Assembly: GCA_006386115.1 (NCBI GenBank)
Contig: VFIW01000028.1
Location: 404,512-468,511, forward strand
Direction of reading: 5' to 3'
Length of the DNA: 64,000 nt
From: Globisporangium splendens
Taxonomy: Eukaryota > Oomycota > Peronosporomycetes > Pythiales > Pythiaceae
Part shown: piece by piece, positions 34,177 through 44,000 of the stretch
Layout of the letters: the number at the start of each line of letters is the position of its first letter
Numbering within the stretch: position 1 is the first letter of the stretch
Position numbers and translations under genes: made by a program
The notes under the pieces: generated by a model
Database searches by the model: none
What the model was told of the DNA's origin: nothing
What the model saw: the letters and a program-made list of their open reading frames with translations, nothing else

Positions 34177-35631
34177 ATGACGACGACTTCCAAGATCCCA
34201 TTGACGCGCCAGAACCCGGCGTGGACGGTGCTCAAGGACCCAGCACGTCGACTGGACGACGACAAGAGCTCTGTGAAGAGCGTGATCCCGCTCACCAACT
34301 ACAAGAGTTCGACGTACCTGGCTGAGCTCCTGGTCGACGGTGACAAGCACGTCGTGCTCGTGGACACGGGCTCGTCGGACTTTTGGCTCTCGTGCGCCTA
34401 CGTCGGCGACAAGAGCTGTGCACGGACATGCCCATACAGTGCCACAGTGATCTCGTACGGGTCTGGTGATGTGTGCGTGGAAAAGTCCACGGCTACTGTG
34501 CAAGTCGGCGACCTCAAGATCAAGGACTACGTGGTCTCGACTGCCCAAGGCCGCAACATGATCCCCAACACAGACTACAGCATCCTCTCGTCGGGCACCG
34601 AGGGACTCTTCGGTCTCGGCTACGCGTCGCTCGCGGCGATCCCCAACACTAAGGCGGGCCAGTTCATCGACCACCTCGACAGCTTCTCGATCTACTTGAC
34701 GGACGAGACCAACAGCACGGGCTCGTTCCTGCAGCTCAACGGCGTCGACAACGAGCTCATCGCGCGCGAAAACATGAAGCCGTACACGATCCCGCTGCTG
34801 GCCAACCCAAGCCACTGGTCCATCGGCATGACGGCGTTCCAGGTCGGCAACGAGACGGCGCAGTTCCCGTGCGACTCGATCCTCAACATCCTCGAGGACG
34901 ACTCCACACGCTGCAAGAGCATCGTCGACACGGGCACAACGCTGCTGTTCATGCCGGACGATCTGTTCACGAGTTTCGCGCGCAAGTATCTCACGCCCCA
35001 GGGCTGCGAGGACGCGAGCAACTACGTTGCTGGCATCTCGGACTCGCTCTACGTGTGTGAGAAGAGCGTCAAGCTCCCGCAGCTGAGCTTCACCTTCGAC
35101 GACTTTACGTTCTACCTCAACGGCGAGGACTACACGATGCCGCTGGATGACACGGAGCTCGTGGTCATCGAGCTGCAATCGAGTGGGTACACGGCCAACT
35201 CGTGGATCATCGGCGACACGTTCCTCAAGCGCTTCTACACATCCTACGAGGTGAATCAGTCAGTCACGTTCTACTGCCGCGAGGGCGACTGCGCTCAAAA
35301 CGTCGTGACGAACCCCATCGAGCCTGCACCGCGTACACCAGCACCTTCGTCGGCCAAGAAGTCGGGACTCGGCTCCAGTGGCAGCTCCGTGTCAGACAGC
35401 AGCTCTGTCTCCGAGAGCAATTCCAGCAACAGCGGCGCGGTCGTGATTCTCGCTGTTGCGCTCGCAATTGCGGGCGTCGTCCTGCTCGTCGGTGCGTTCC
35501 TGTTCGTGCGCCAGCGGAAGCGCAAAGCCGTGGCTGCCACCTTGGAGCTTGCCAATGATGTCGACGGCAGCTCTACACCCGTGACCGACTACCCAGCACC
35601 GCTGCCTCCCACGCCAACGGACCGCGTGTAA
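34177..35631 (+). CDS. pepsin-like (A1) aspartic protease with C-terminal membrane anchor
   Basis: Single exon, 484 residues. Residues 1-40 start with SKIPLTRQ, resembling the start of an A1 propeptide. The catalytic motifs are VLVDTGSSDFW (Asp63) and SIVDTGTTLLF (Asp251), both intact. Paired Cys residues follow the first motif (CAYVGDKSCARTCPY). Conserved SWIIGDTFLKRFYTSYE closes the catalytic domain. A Ser-rich stalk follows, then one hydrophobic segment of ~23 residues at about 419-442 ending in RQRKRK, then a short Pro-rich tail. This predicts a type I membrane protein with the protease outside, yet no N-terminal signal peptide is visible from this ATG, so an upstream exon or unusual targeting is possible. 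The gene is paralogous to the two proteases at 37888 and 60155. Confidence 0.88.
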   Translation: MTTTSKIPLTRQNPAWTVLKDPARRLDDDKSSVKSVIPLTNYKSSTYLAELLVDGDKHVVLVDTGSSDFWLSCAYVGDKSCARTCPYSATVISYGSGDVCVEKSTATVQVGDLKIKDYVVSTAQGRNMIPNTDYSILSSGTEGLFGLGYASLAAIPNTKAGQFIDHLDSFSIYLTDETNSTGSFLQLNGVDNELIARENMKPYTIPLLANPSHWSIGMTAFQVGNETAQFPCDSILNILEDDSTRCKSIVDTGTTLLFMPDDLFTSFARKYLTPQGCEDASNYVAGISDSLYVCEKSVKLPQLSFTFDDFTFYLNGEDYTMPLDDTELVVIELQSSGYTANSWIIGDTFLKRFYTSYEVNQSVTFYCREGDCAQNVVTNPIEPAPRTPAPSSAKKSGLGSSGSSVSDSSSVSESNSSNSGAVVILAVALAIAGVVLLVGAFLFVRQRKRKAVAATLELANDVDGSSTPVTDYPAPLPPTPTDRV

Positions 35632-35958
35632 TCATGCATATAGCAGCTTTAGTCGAATCTAGTAGTTCATACATATGTATGTGCAAGCGAAGACTTCTCA
35701 GCTGCCAGGACGCAATGGCAGCATGCCTTCACATCCAATACAAGTAATAATGTCTCGAACGTGCACCAATGCATCTTCTATCATATATGCAAAATACCTC
35801 AGCGTTTTCGGTGATTGAATTTAGATTATGTACATAGCGTCAATCAATTAGGAGGAGAGAGAAGATATCTAATGTATAAATTGCATATGTGCAACTGGCT
35901 GGACTGGCATATCTCAATTGAAGATTTCGCACCCCGGAAGCATCCATTGTTCTTTATT
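35632..35958. other. 3' flanks of convergent genes
   Basis: AT-rich sequence between the stops of the protease and the Nudix gene; presumed 3' UTRs and nothing else. Confidence 0.4.
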
Positions 35959-37225
35959 TTATTCGCCGACGACGAGCACTTCTTGCAGGCAGATGTCGAG
36001 CAGGTACGCCGTGAGCCCCCAGATGACGTGCGGGCAGCCCGTGAACACGGGTGTGGCGTTGCTGCGGCGGATCCAGTTGCTTGGCTCCGTCAGATCTCGC
36101 AGCGAGACCGTGAAAAGCGACTCCACCTCAGCCTCGTTGATCACGACCGACTGGTCGCTCATCTCGCCAATAAAGCCAACGACGGGCGTCACGGCGATGC
36201 CCGTGATGGACGTCACGCTCGACCAGTCACACCGCAGCACACCGAGCACCTGCACGACCTCAGGTGCGAGCCCCACTTCTTCGTTCATTTCTCGGAGACA
36301 CGTGGCTTCAATGCACGAGTCGTTGGCGTCCACCATGCCACCCGGGAAGCACACCTCACCCTTGTGCTTGCCAACCGTCAGCGACCGCACAGTGAACAAA
36401 ACTGACGGTTCGCCCTCAAACGTGCACAATGGAATCACCACGGACGCGCGCTGTGTGTACGCCTTGGTGATCTGTCGCGGCAATCGGCTCAAACGTTTTC
36501 GGATCCGCTCCAGATGTCGCGCCGCGAACGCGTGCGAGAACGGCGTCACGGTCTTCGCATGCTTCTCCAGCGAAAAGTCTACGATTCACACACATAATCC
36601 AACGAGCATGATTAAATAACGCCTCACATGTCAGAGGGCTATACGACAGAGAGAAGCGATAATGAACAACCGACTCACCTTGATAAGGCTGCAGAACGCG
36701 CTGGAGCTCGTCCAGTTTACCCTGGTTCAGCAACTCCGCGCACAACCGAAGCGTGTATTCTCTACCGACACAAGCAACAACAGAAGCGCGCCGTTCAGAT
36801 CACTCCTTCCCACCTTCATAGCCTATCCCATATCAGTACGAGTACCTGTCCTGGTACGCGGCTGCGAGCGCCGGCGCCGTGTAGTTGTCCACGAGGAACG
36901 TGGCATCCATGTGCGGCTTGGCGAACTCCTGCGCAAACGAGAGGCGGCGGTCGGTCTCCTTCTTGTCGGCATCAGCGTCTCCCTTCGGCTCGTACATCTT
37001 CTGGTCATTGCTCGTAGACTCGGCGTTGTGTGGCCGTGACTGAGGAGCTACGGGTGTCTGGGGATTCCGCATGCTGGTCACATTGCTGTCGTCATGGCGC
37101 TCGTCTTCGTAGCGAGCGGTCGAGATGCCGCGCGGCGCGCACTGGAGCGAGCAGCGAGCGGCGCGGAGCACGCGCTGGGCGTCGCTTGCGCGCTTCACGC
37201 AACGGCGCAGCGGAGCAGCGAGCAT
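35959..37225 (-). CDS. Nudix hydrolase, NUDT7/8-like CoA diphosphatase, likely mitochondrial; 3 exons
   Basis: Exons in coding order: 37225-36846, 36761-36679 and 36578-35959, 360 residues. Both introns are GT-AG (84 and 100 nt) and the codon phases match at each junction. Residues 1-35 (LAAPLRRCVKRASDAQRVLR...) are Arg-rich, lack acidic residues and look like a mitochondrial presequence. The Nudix box lies at about 234-258: CFPGG, a D-x-S-C-I-E-A-T-C spacing, then REMNEEVGL with the metal-binding Glu residues. The T/C-x-L-R-E-M-N-E-E arrangement and the upstream basic LERIRKRLSRL are typical of the CoA-pyrophosphatase branch. It would hydrolyse CoA or acyl-CoA to phosphopantetheine and 3',5'-ADP; the substrate is inferred from the branch only. 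It lies tail to tail with the protease at 34177. Confidence 0.82.
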
Positions 37226-37887
37226 CTTGACGAGGAGCGAAAGAGTGCGATGCGCGCTTGCTTGGTCTTGTGTGTGCGTTTTTTCTGCCTGGGACTTGTT
37301 CGCGCATCGATGTGGCAGGGATGGATTAGTGTGGCCCACCTCGTATGAGTCACCTAAATTGCGTGGCCCACGTTGTTTGTGGATGCTGTTGGTTGATTGG
37401 TTGGAAATCAGAGAGATCAACAAAACTGAGACAAGTTACTCATGTGAGTGATGCTCATATGCTCTGCTAGTACCTTTGAAACTCGGATAAGAGAGGACCA
37501 TCATCGTTCGCTGTTCGTGGATGTGCTTGAAGTTGGCGAGCAGCTCATTTTGCCAGTGCGAGTGCAATGGAAATGGTTCCTGTGCAATACTTGTAGGCAC
37601 ATCAACTGTAGAATTGACCAGAGTTTCCTTTCACTCGCTCACAGGGCTTTAAGAATTGTTCGCACCTGAAGCGACTCATCCTTCCAAGGACTTCGTCTGT
37701 CAGACCACTGCAATACCAGTCCAAGTTGCCGTTCGAGAAAAAAAAACTTTACCAAATCATAGCCTGGAAAAATGTTCGACAAAGGAGCAACACGCATCAA
37801 TTAAATAAGAAACATCTTTTTTGTCAGAATACAGGCATATTGTTAATCTGTTGGGACCTCTCCTCTCGAGTATCCACATTCGTTTCA
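37226..37887. other. intergenic, nothing recognised
   Basis: This is upstream sequence of the Nudix gene and 3' flank of the protease. The part next to the protease stop (about 37850-37887) resembles the sequence at 60106-60154, so the duplication that made the two proteases includes some 3' flank. Confidence 0.45.
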
Positions 37888-39366
37888 TCAATGCGTCTGT
37901 GGCGTGAGTTGCGCAGGGTAGTACGCGCCGTTCACCGCTGGCGGAGCCTCCTGGCCGTAGGCAGAGCGGTTTGCTCGGCGTCTGCGCGATCGCACGCAGC
38001 AGAATGCACAAATGAGAAGGAGAATGGCACCAAGCACACTGACAACGATGATCAGGACCGTCTCGGTTGTGCTGAGGCCGCTGCCGTTGCTGTCGCTCGT
38101 CGATGCGCCTCCCGAGTTGCTGCCTCCGAACAACGGACTCACAGGACTGCTGGAGCCACTGCTCGATGGGAAACTCGTCGTGGCAACAGCGCCTTCCGCG
38201 CACGAGCCTTCTGGGCAGTAGAACGTGACGGACTGGTTCGTCGCGTACGACGAGTAGTACATCTTGAGGAACGTATCGCCGATGATCCACGTGCTACCGA
38301 GACTTCCGGTTGACCCCGTTGGGAGCAGCTCCACAATTACGTACTGCGAACCTGGGATCGAAATCACGTAGTCCTCGCCCTCGAGGTAGAACGTGTAGTC
38401 GTCAAACGTGAGCCCCAAGCGCGGCAACGACACGCTGCTTGGACACACGTACACGGCGCTGCTCGCTGCTTCCGTCTCGTCAGCGACAACACACCCATTT
38501 GGCGTCAGATACGATGACACAAACGAATTAAAGATCGCTGTTGGCATGTACAGCAGCGAGGTGCCCGTGTCAACGATGGCGCGGCAACTCGATGTGCCCC
38601 CCGATGTGTAGGTCGCGCTGCTGCACGGGAACACGGCGGTCTCGTTGCCGACTTGGAACGCCGTCATGCCGATCGACCAGTGTGTCTCCTCCTTCAGCGA
38701 AAGGATGTACGGCTTCAGGTTGTTCTTGGAAATGTAATCCTCGTCGACGCCATTGAGCATGAGGAACGAGCCGTCCGAGTTGGCTTCTTCCGTAAGGAAC
38801 ACCGAGAAGCTCGTCAAGTAATCGATGAACTGACCTCCGGGCGATGGAATCGTTGCGAGCGATTGATATGCGAGTCCCAGCAGACCTTGCGACCCACCTG
38901 GCAGCAGACTCGATGACGACGTTCGCAATACGTTGCTTCCCTGCGCGATGCCGACGACGTAGTTGTCCACGGAGACTTCGCCGATTTGCACAGTTGCATA
39001 TGCGCCTTGGATGCACACCGTGCCGGAACCGTACGTGATCGAAACGGATTTCGACGGACACGTGGACGAGCAGCTCGTGCCACTCACGTACGAGCACGAG
39101 ACCCAGAGGTCTGACGAGCCCGTGTCGACCAGGACCGTGTACGTCGAGCCGTCGATCTTGATGTCCGCAAAGTAGATGACGCCGTTGTAGTTCACGAGCG
39201 GGATCTCATTCGAGCTGCTGCCGGTGCTGGCGCTCTTCTTGAGCCGCCGCGCACCAGACTTGATCGAGAGCGCGCGCTGGCGTGTCAGCGGGATCTTGCC
39301 GTTAGACGCGATGATCGCCGCTGCTGCGCTGGATGACGAGAAAGACGAGGAGCTGCTGGTGCTCAT
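37888..39366 (-). CDS. pepsin-like (A1) aspartic protease with C-terminal membrane anchor
   Basis: 492 residues from ATG 39366; the frame is open further upstream through a non-ATG codon, but the start is fixed by the paralogue at 61627, which begins with the same Met-Ser-Thr-Ser run. A Ser/Ala-rich N terminus leads to GKIPLTRQRALS (propeptide-like). Catalytic motifs are VLVDTGSSDLW (Asp81) and AIVDTGTSLLYMP. The domain ends with STWIIGDTFLKMYYSSY. A Ser/Gly-rich stalk and one membrane segment follow (TVLIIVVSVLGAILLLICAF, then C-C-V-R-S-R-R-R-R), then a short cytosolic tail ending TPQTH. As with its relatives no classical signal peptide is seen. Sequence identity with 60155-61627 is very high, including flanks. 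Likely a cell-surface or endosomal protease. Confidence 0.88.
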   Translation of the reverse strand: MSTSSSSSFSSSSAAAAIIASNGKIPLTRQRALSIKSGARRLKKSASTGSSSNEIPLVNYNGVIYFADIKIDGSTYTVLVDTGSSDLWVSCSYVSGTSCSSTCPSKSVSITYGSGTVCIQGAYATVQIGEVSVDNYVVGIAQGSNVLRTSSSSLLPGGSQGLLGLAYQSLATIPSPGGQFIDYLTSFSVFLTEEANSDGSFLMLNGVDEDYISKNNLKPYILSLKEETHWSIGMTAFQVGNETAVFPCSSATYTSGGTSSCRAIVDTGTSLLYMPTAIFNSFVSSYLTPNGCVVADETEAASSAVYVCPSSVSLPRLGLTFDDYTFYLEGEDYVISIPGSQYVIVELLPTGSTGSLGSTWIIGDTFLKMYYSSYATNQSVTFYCPEGSCAEGAVATTSFPSSSGSSSPVSPLFGGSNSGGASTSDSNGSGLSTTETVLIIVVSVLGAILLLICAFCCVRSRRRRANRSAYGQEAPPAVNGAYYPAQLTPQTH

Positions 39367-40132
39367 GGCTGCTCGGAACACGAGGAACTCTTTACTCACG
39401 GTCTCACTTGGCGCCGTACCGTAGAAAAGAAGAATGCAATGTGAGACTTGAGCAAGTCGCACTTGGTGCAGTGCAAGTCGCGACTGGTAGCTGGTCGGTC
39501 GACGAAAAAGAACAGAAGCGAATCTCGTTCAGCAGAGCGAGGAGGGTATAACTGGCACCAGCGAGGCGGGCAATATATCCACTCGACGCCAGATGGATTG
39601 CACCCTACCGACCGAAGCAGACGCGTGGGCTGTGCTGAGTTGGGGCACTTTTTCCAAATGCTCCTTCCTCCCCGCCGCAATCGCACAGAGAAGACAGACG
39701 CGCCACCGTGTCATGTGTCCACGAAGGAGGGAACAACAGGGTGTAGGACACATATCCAGTACCCCATGTCACAGAGTTGCGGCTTTTCGTAAATATTAGT
39801 AAACATTTGTGTCTATAGTCGTAAATTACCTGTTTTCATTCAGTCAAAAAGAAGAATAGAAAACACAAAAACACATGGGTACCGCAAAGTTCGGTTAGAT
39901 GAGCCACCCAAAAGTGTTGGGTTTTTGCTGCTGAGCCCTCAAAACAGTGGGTCTCAAACGCAGAAGCTTGAATGCAGACACACCAGGCACTACCATTGAT
40001 CGAAAGTCAACAAAAATCGTTTGCTTGCGTGACAATCACCAAATTTGGTGAACGTCGGGATACCATCGTATCTCCGACTTCGCTTGCATTTTGCATCGCC
40101 GCGTGCAGCCAACAGCAATCGCGTATCATATA
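39367..40132. other. upstream region of the protease, duplicated at 61628-62165
   Basis: Parts are shared with the region upstream of the third protease: GTGCTGAG-TTGGGGCAC (39638 and 61926), and CCCATGTCACAGAGTT followed by TTTTCGTAAATATTA (about 39766 and 62131). On the minus strand CTCACATTGCATTCTT (about 39430-39447) is a weak Inr+FPR candidate ~65 nt before the ATG. Confidence 0.5.
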
Positions 40133-40309
40133 TGTAATGAAATGGGGTTTTCCATTACACGGGTTCTTGAGTACAAAGAATGTGGGTCATACCCACACGG
40201 GTTCTACCACTCTCTACAAACCCACACGCTAACCCATCAACACTCTGTGTAGCCAGTTTCATTTTTAGCCAATAAGAACACTCCATTAAAGTTTGATCTC
40301 ATTGGATGA
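40133..40309 (+). repeat. family-2 LTR, left part (interrupted by element A)
   Basis: It begins TGTAATG and contains paired GTGGGT...ACCCACA blocks, as does the LTR at 58436. It ends in CATTGGATGA, the insertion point of element A; the other half resumes at 47960 with GATGATAGTCGG. The uninterrupted relative reads CATTGGACGATAGTCGG, confirming the join. Confidence 0.75.
40305..40309 (+). repeat. target-site duplication of element A, left copy
   Basis: GATGA here and again at 47960-47964, directly flanking the LTRs of element A. Confidence 0.85.
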
Positions 40310-40959
40310 TGTAATGCACCATAACCAGCCATTACATGAAGGTGGATCTGTCCCCAGATCTAGTGTGTCACACACCACCTTCAGCGTGCATTGTGGAGAC
40401 ACAAATAACAAAGGGATTACGGTAATACAGTCCCCACATGCACGTGTGATGTCATTCGATGACGTCACGAGTGTTCTCTGTGCTGATCAGTGCAGAATGT
40501 TGTTCTCATGTACTAATCAGTACAGAGTGATAACATCCATATACTAATCAAGTACTGAGTGATGGTTCCTGCTTGGGAAACTGGGCTGGCGACGAGACCG
40601 ACGTGTCTCTGCCACCTGGAGTGAGTGGCGCGAGTCAATCACTTTGCAGGGATTTTATACAAGACTTGAAGTTCAAGCTTCTAGAAGATCCCGTAGGTTC
40701 AACCTCAGTGTACCCAAGGTTTTATATATCATATTCATAGGTTTTATTGTGTATATTTAGGTTTTAGTTATAAAACGTGTAGGAGCCCTTGGGGTTCATT
40801 TGTAAGTAGCGACAGGAACCATAACCTTTTCAATTCAGTTGCAAATTTTCCTCCAAGCCCTCAAGTCTTCGTTCCTCCCTCCAAGTCGGGAGATCGCTTC
40901 CTCTGGCACAAGCGTGTGTGCCGTGTTTGAGGGACTGTTGTAAACAGCGCCCTCTTACA
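40310..40959 (+). repeat. 5' LTR of element A
   Basis: 650 bp, TG...CA ends with TGTAA/TTACA inverted termini. It holds a CRE-like TGACGTCA-type block (TGATGTCATTCGATGACGTCA, about 40447-40468) and TATA-like TTTTATATATCAT near 40722. Confidence 0.9.
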
Positions 40960-41078
40960 CCTGGTAGCACTTCGAGCGGTCCTTCCAACGACCCAGTGAA
41001 GTGAAGAGGTTTGACGACGTGGCTTTAAGCACGTCGCGCATTCCTGTCCAAGACCCTGCGAGCATCCTTGTTCGGAAC

Positions 41079-44000
41079 ATGGATGCTACAGGAACCCCAC
41101 TCGGTCCAGCAGTACCGGAAACTGTCGAGTTGACTATTGAGGGTTTCCCTCATTTGTCTTCTCATGAGTGGATGGCGCTTGAGCGCATGCGAGATGTCAT
41201 CGGAGAGGCTGCCGTGGTCAGTCTGCTTCGATCGGCATCTCCGGAGGACCAGAAGAGTGCGGTGGTCAGCTTCATGCACCACGAGATCATGTCCTCCCGG
41301 AAGCAGGTCGCAACCCCTGTTTCCTCACTCAGGACGGTGCCGCTGAAGCTTGACGTCTCTCCGTATCGCGGCGGAGAGAACGAACCCCTCTCACGATGGT
41401 TCGTCGAGTTGGATGCAGCCATCGCTGCAAGGCAACTGCGGGACCCTTCGCAGCAAGTGTTGTTCGCGATGTCCAACCTTGCGGGTCGTGCGAAGAGCTG
41501 GGCGTATGGTAAGCGTTTAGTCGATCTAAACTGCTTCCCCAGCTACGATCATTTCAAGACCGAACTCAAGAAGGCGTTTGAACCTCCACAGAGTGAGTTC
41601 CGTGCGCGCGCCGAGTTCCTCAAGCTTCGCCAAGGCCGTTTCGACCTTCACTCGTATGCACAACGTGCTCGCTACTTGGTGTCGAGTATCGTTGACGAGC
41701 CGATTGACGTTCCGACGCAAGTCGTGACGTTCATGACGGGTCTGAACGATGGTCCGATTCGGAACCAACTGTTCCGCGAGTATCCGAAGACGCTGGACGA
41801 AGCCATTGAACGTGCGATGCAAGAAGAGTTCAGCATCAAGCAAGCGAAATTCCATGGGTTCGCGTCGAGACCAATGCGGCAATCAAATGTCGTGTATGAC
41901 GGTCCCGAGCCCATGGACATCTCGTACATTTCCACGCCTGGAAATGAGCGTCCTCGCAACGATGGGAAGTGTTTCCGTTGCGGGAAGCCGGGTCACATTG
42001 CTCGGAACTGCAAGGTGTCTTTGCCGGGTCGGCAAACGACACAGGTGCTCGTTCGAACACCCACGATCGTTCTTACGATCGTCGGTTCGAGCGGTCACCT
42101 GGGCCAAAAAACGGGAATGGACAGTAGGGGCGGGGCCTCCTACTGACCCGGAAAAGAGGACTGTGGACGTTGTGGAGACACAGGACTCTGGCCCCTATGT
42201 GCATCAAGCACATGCAGTTTCCACAGTGAGTGAGAAGAGTGTCAGTCAAACGTCAAGTTTGATCGTTCACAAAGTTCATGTAGACGGTATTGCAACGCCT
42301 CTACGAGCTTTGGTTGACACTGGTGCGTCGAACAACTTTGTTCGAAATGAAGTGATCGTCAGACATGGTGTCTTCGTGCCTGATGCGAATGAAGAGAAGG
42401 CTATGATCGTCCGGTTGGCAAACGGGTCAACTGTGAAGATGCCGAAGCGCGTGGTGCGCTTGGCAATCAAGTGTGGAGATTTCCGAGGTGAAGACGAGTT
42501 CATTTTACTCGACCTCGATGGCAAGTTTGATATCATCCTTGGCATGCCGTGGTTGAAGCGTTACCAACCTAGCATTGACTGGATGAATATGAAGATCTCC
42601 GTTGGCAAGTCACGCGATGTTGACTTGTGCTGCACAACAACGGATGAAGTGGTGTGGGTGTACACATCTGTGGAAGAGATCCCAGATGACCCTTGTGATA
42701 TTGCGGTGTGCGATGGCCCCCCATGTTCACAAGTGGTACCCATTTTGAAGACGACGAACGGAGGTGGAGCAGTCAGGCGCCAGAAAAAGACTGTCTCCTT
42801 TGCCATCGACGACGACAAGGTTCGTGATGGCGTTGACAAGATTGGATGGAAGAGGAACAGACACCCTTCCCAAGACAAGAAGACCAGCAAGAGAAGTTTT
42901 TCGTCAAGAGTTTTGAGTACCCCTGATCAAGGTACAAGTGGTGATGGCGAAGGGAGTGTCCAAGCACAAGACACTCCAAGCGAGTTTGTGAATATCGCGG
43001 TCTACAATGAAGAAGGTGACGTGGATGTAATCCGCCACGTGAAGATTGAAAATCCTCCAAGTTCAGTCCAAGAGTTGATTTCCTTGCCACCGATGAGCAA
43101 GAAGACACTGGAGCGCAGCCTAGTGAGAGGCGATATTGCGCAGGTGTGTGTGATCGTCGAAATGGTCGACGAAGGCCTCGTCAACACAGCATCGAGTGCG
43201 GATGCAGATGTGTTGGACGAAAAGACACGGAAGGAAAGGTTCGAGGAGCAGTCGTGGGACGCCCTCAAGAAGAACCCCGTGTATGCGCTTGCCAGGGAAT
43301 ATGAAGACATCTTCCCTGACAAGGTGCCGGACGAATTGCCATTCAATAGAGGCATTCGTCATGAGATTGATGTACTTCCTGGCACGAAGTACTGCATCAC
43401 AAGACAGTGGCCGTTGCCAAAGGAACAAGTCGAGGCAATCGACGAGTTCCTTGCACAACGTGCTAAGGCTGGTCATGTGCGGGAGAGCAAGTCTCCGCAT
43501 TGCAGCCCCACTTTCTGTGTGAAGAAGGCAACTGGAGGTTGGCGCATTGTTCACGCTTTCAACAAGCTGAACGACGCGACAATTCCAGCACAGACTCCGG
43601 TTCCACGCAAGGACATGATCCTTGACGGAATGGCTGGCAGCACCGTCTTTAGTGCTATCGATCTGAAAGATGGGTTCTATCAGATTCGAATGCGCGAAGA
43701 CGATGTCCCACTAACCGCAGTGAGTACCCCGAGTGGTATGCTGTGGGAATGATTAGTGATGCCACAGGGACTGAAGAATGCTCCTGCGACCTTCAATCGA
43801 ATGGTCACGAACGTTCTTCGTCCTTTGCGAACATTTGCACCAAGTTACTTTGACGATATTTTCGTTCATAGTAAGGCCACGAATGGGAAGTCTGATGTCG
43901 ATGTTCATCTCGATCATCTTCGTCAAGTCTTCCAGGTCATGCGTGAGAACAAACTCTACGCAAACTTGAAGAAGTGCATGTTCATCGCCCCCGAGATCCC

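Noticed and set aside
34093..35178. 361-codon minus-strand frame opposite the protease gene
   Set aside because: Charged, Arg/Val/Glu-rich shadow composition; its existence follows from the strong codon bias of the protease on the plus strand.
40960..40985. Attempt to name the primer tRNA from the sequence after the LTR
   Set aside because: TGGTAGCACTTCGAGCGG is conserved in A and B, but its complement does not place a T loop at the expected distance, so I could not assign a tRNA.
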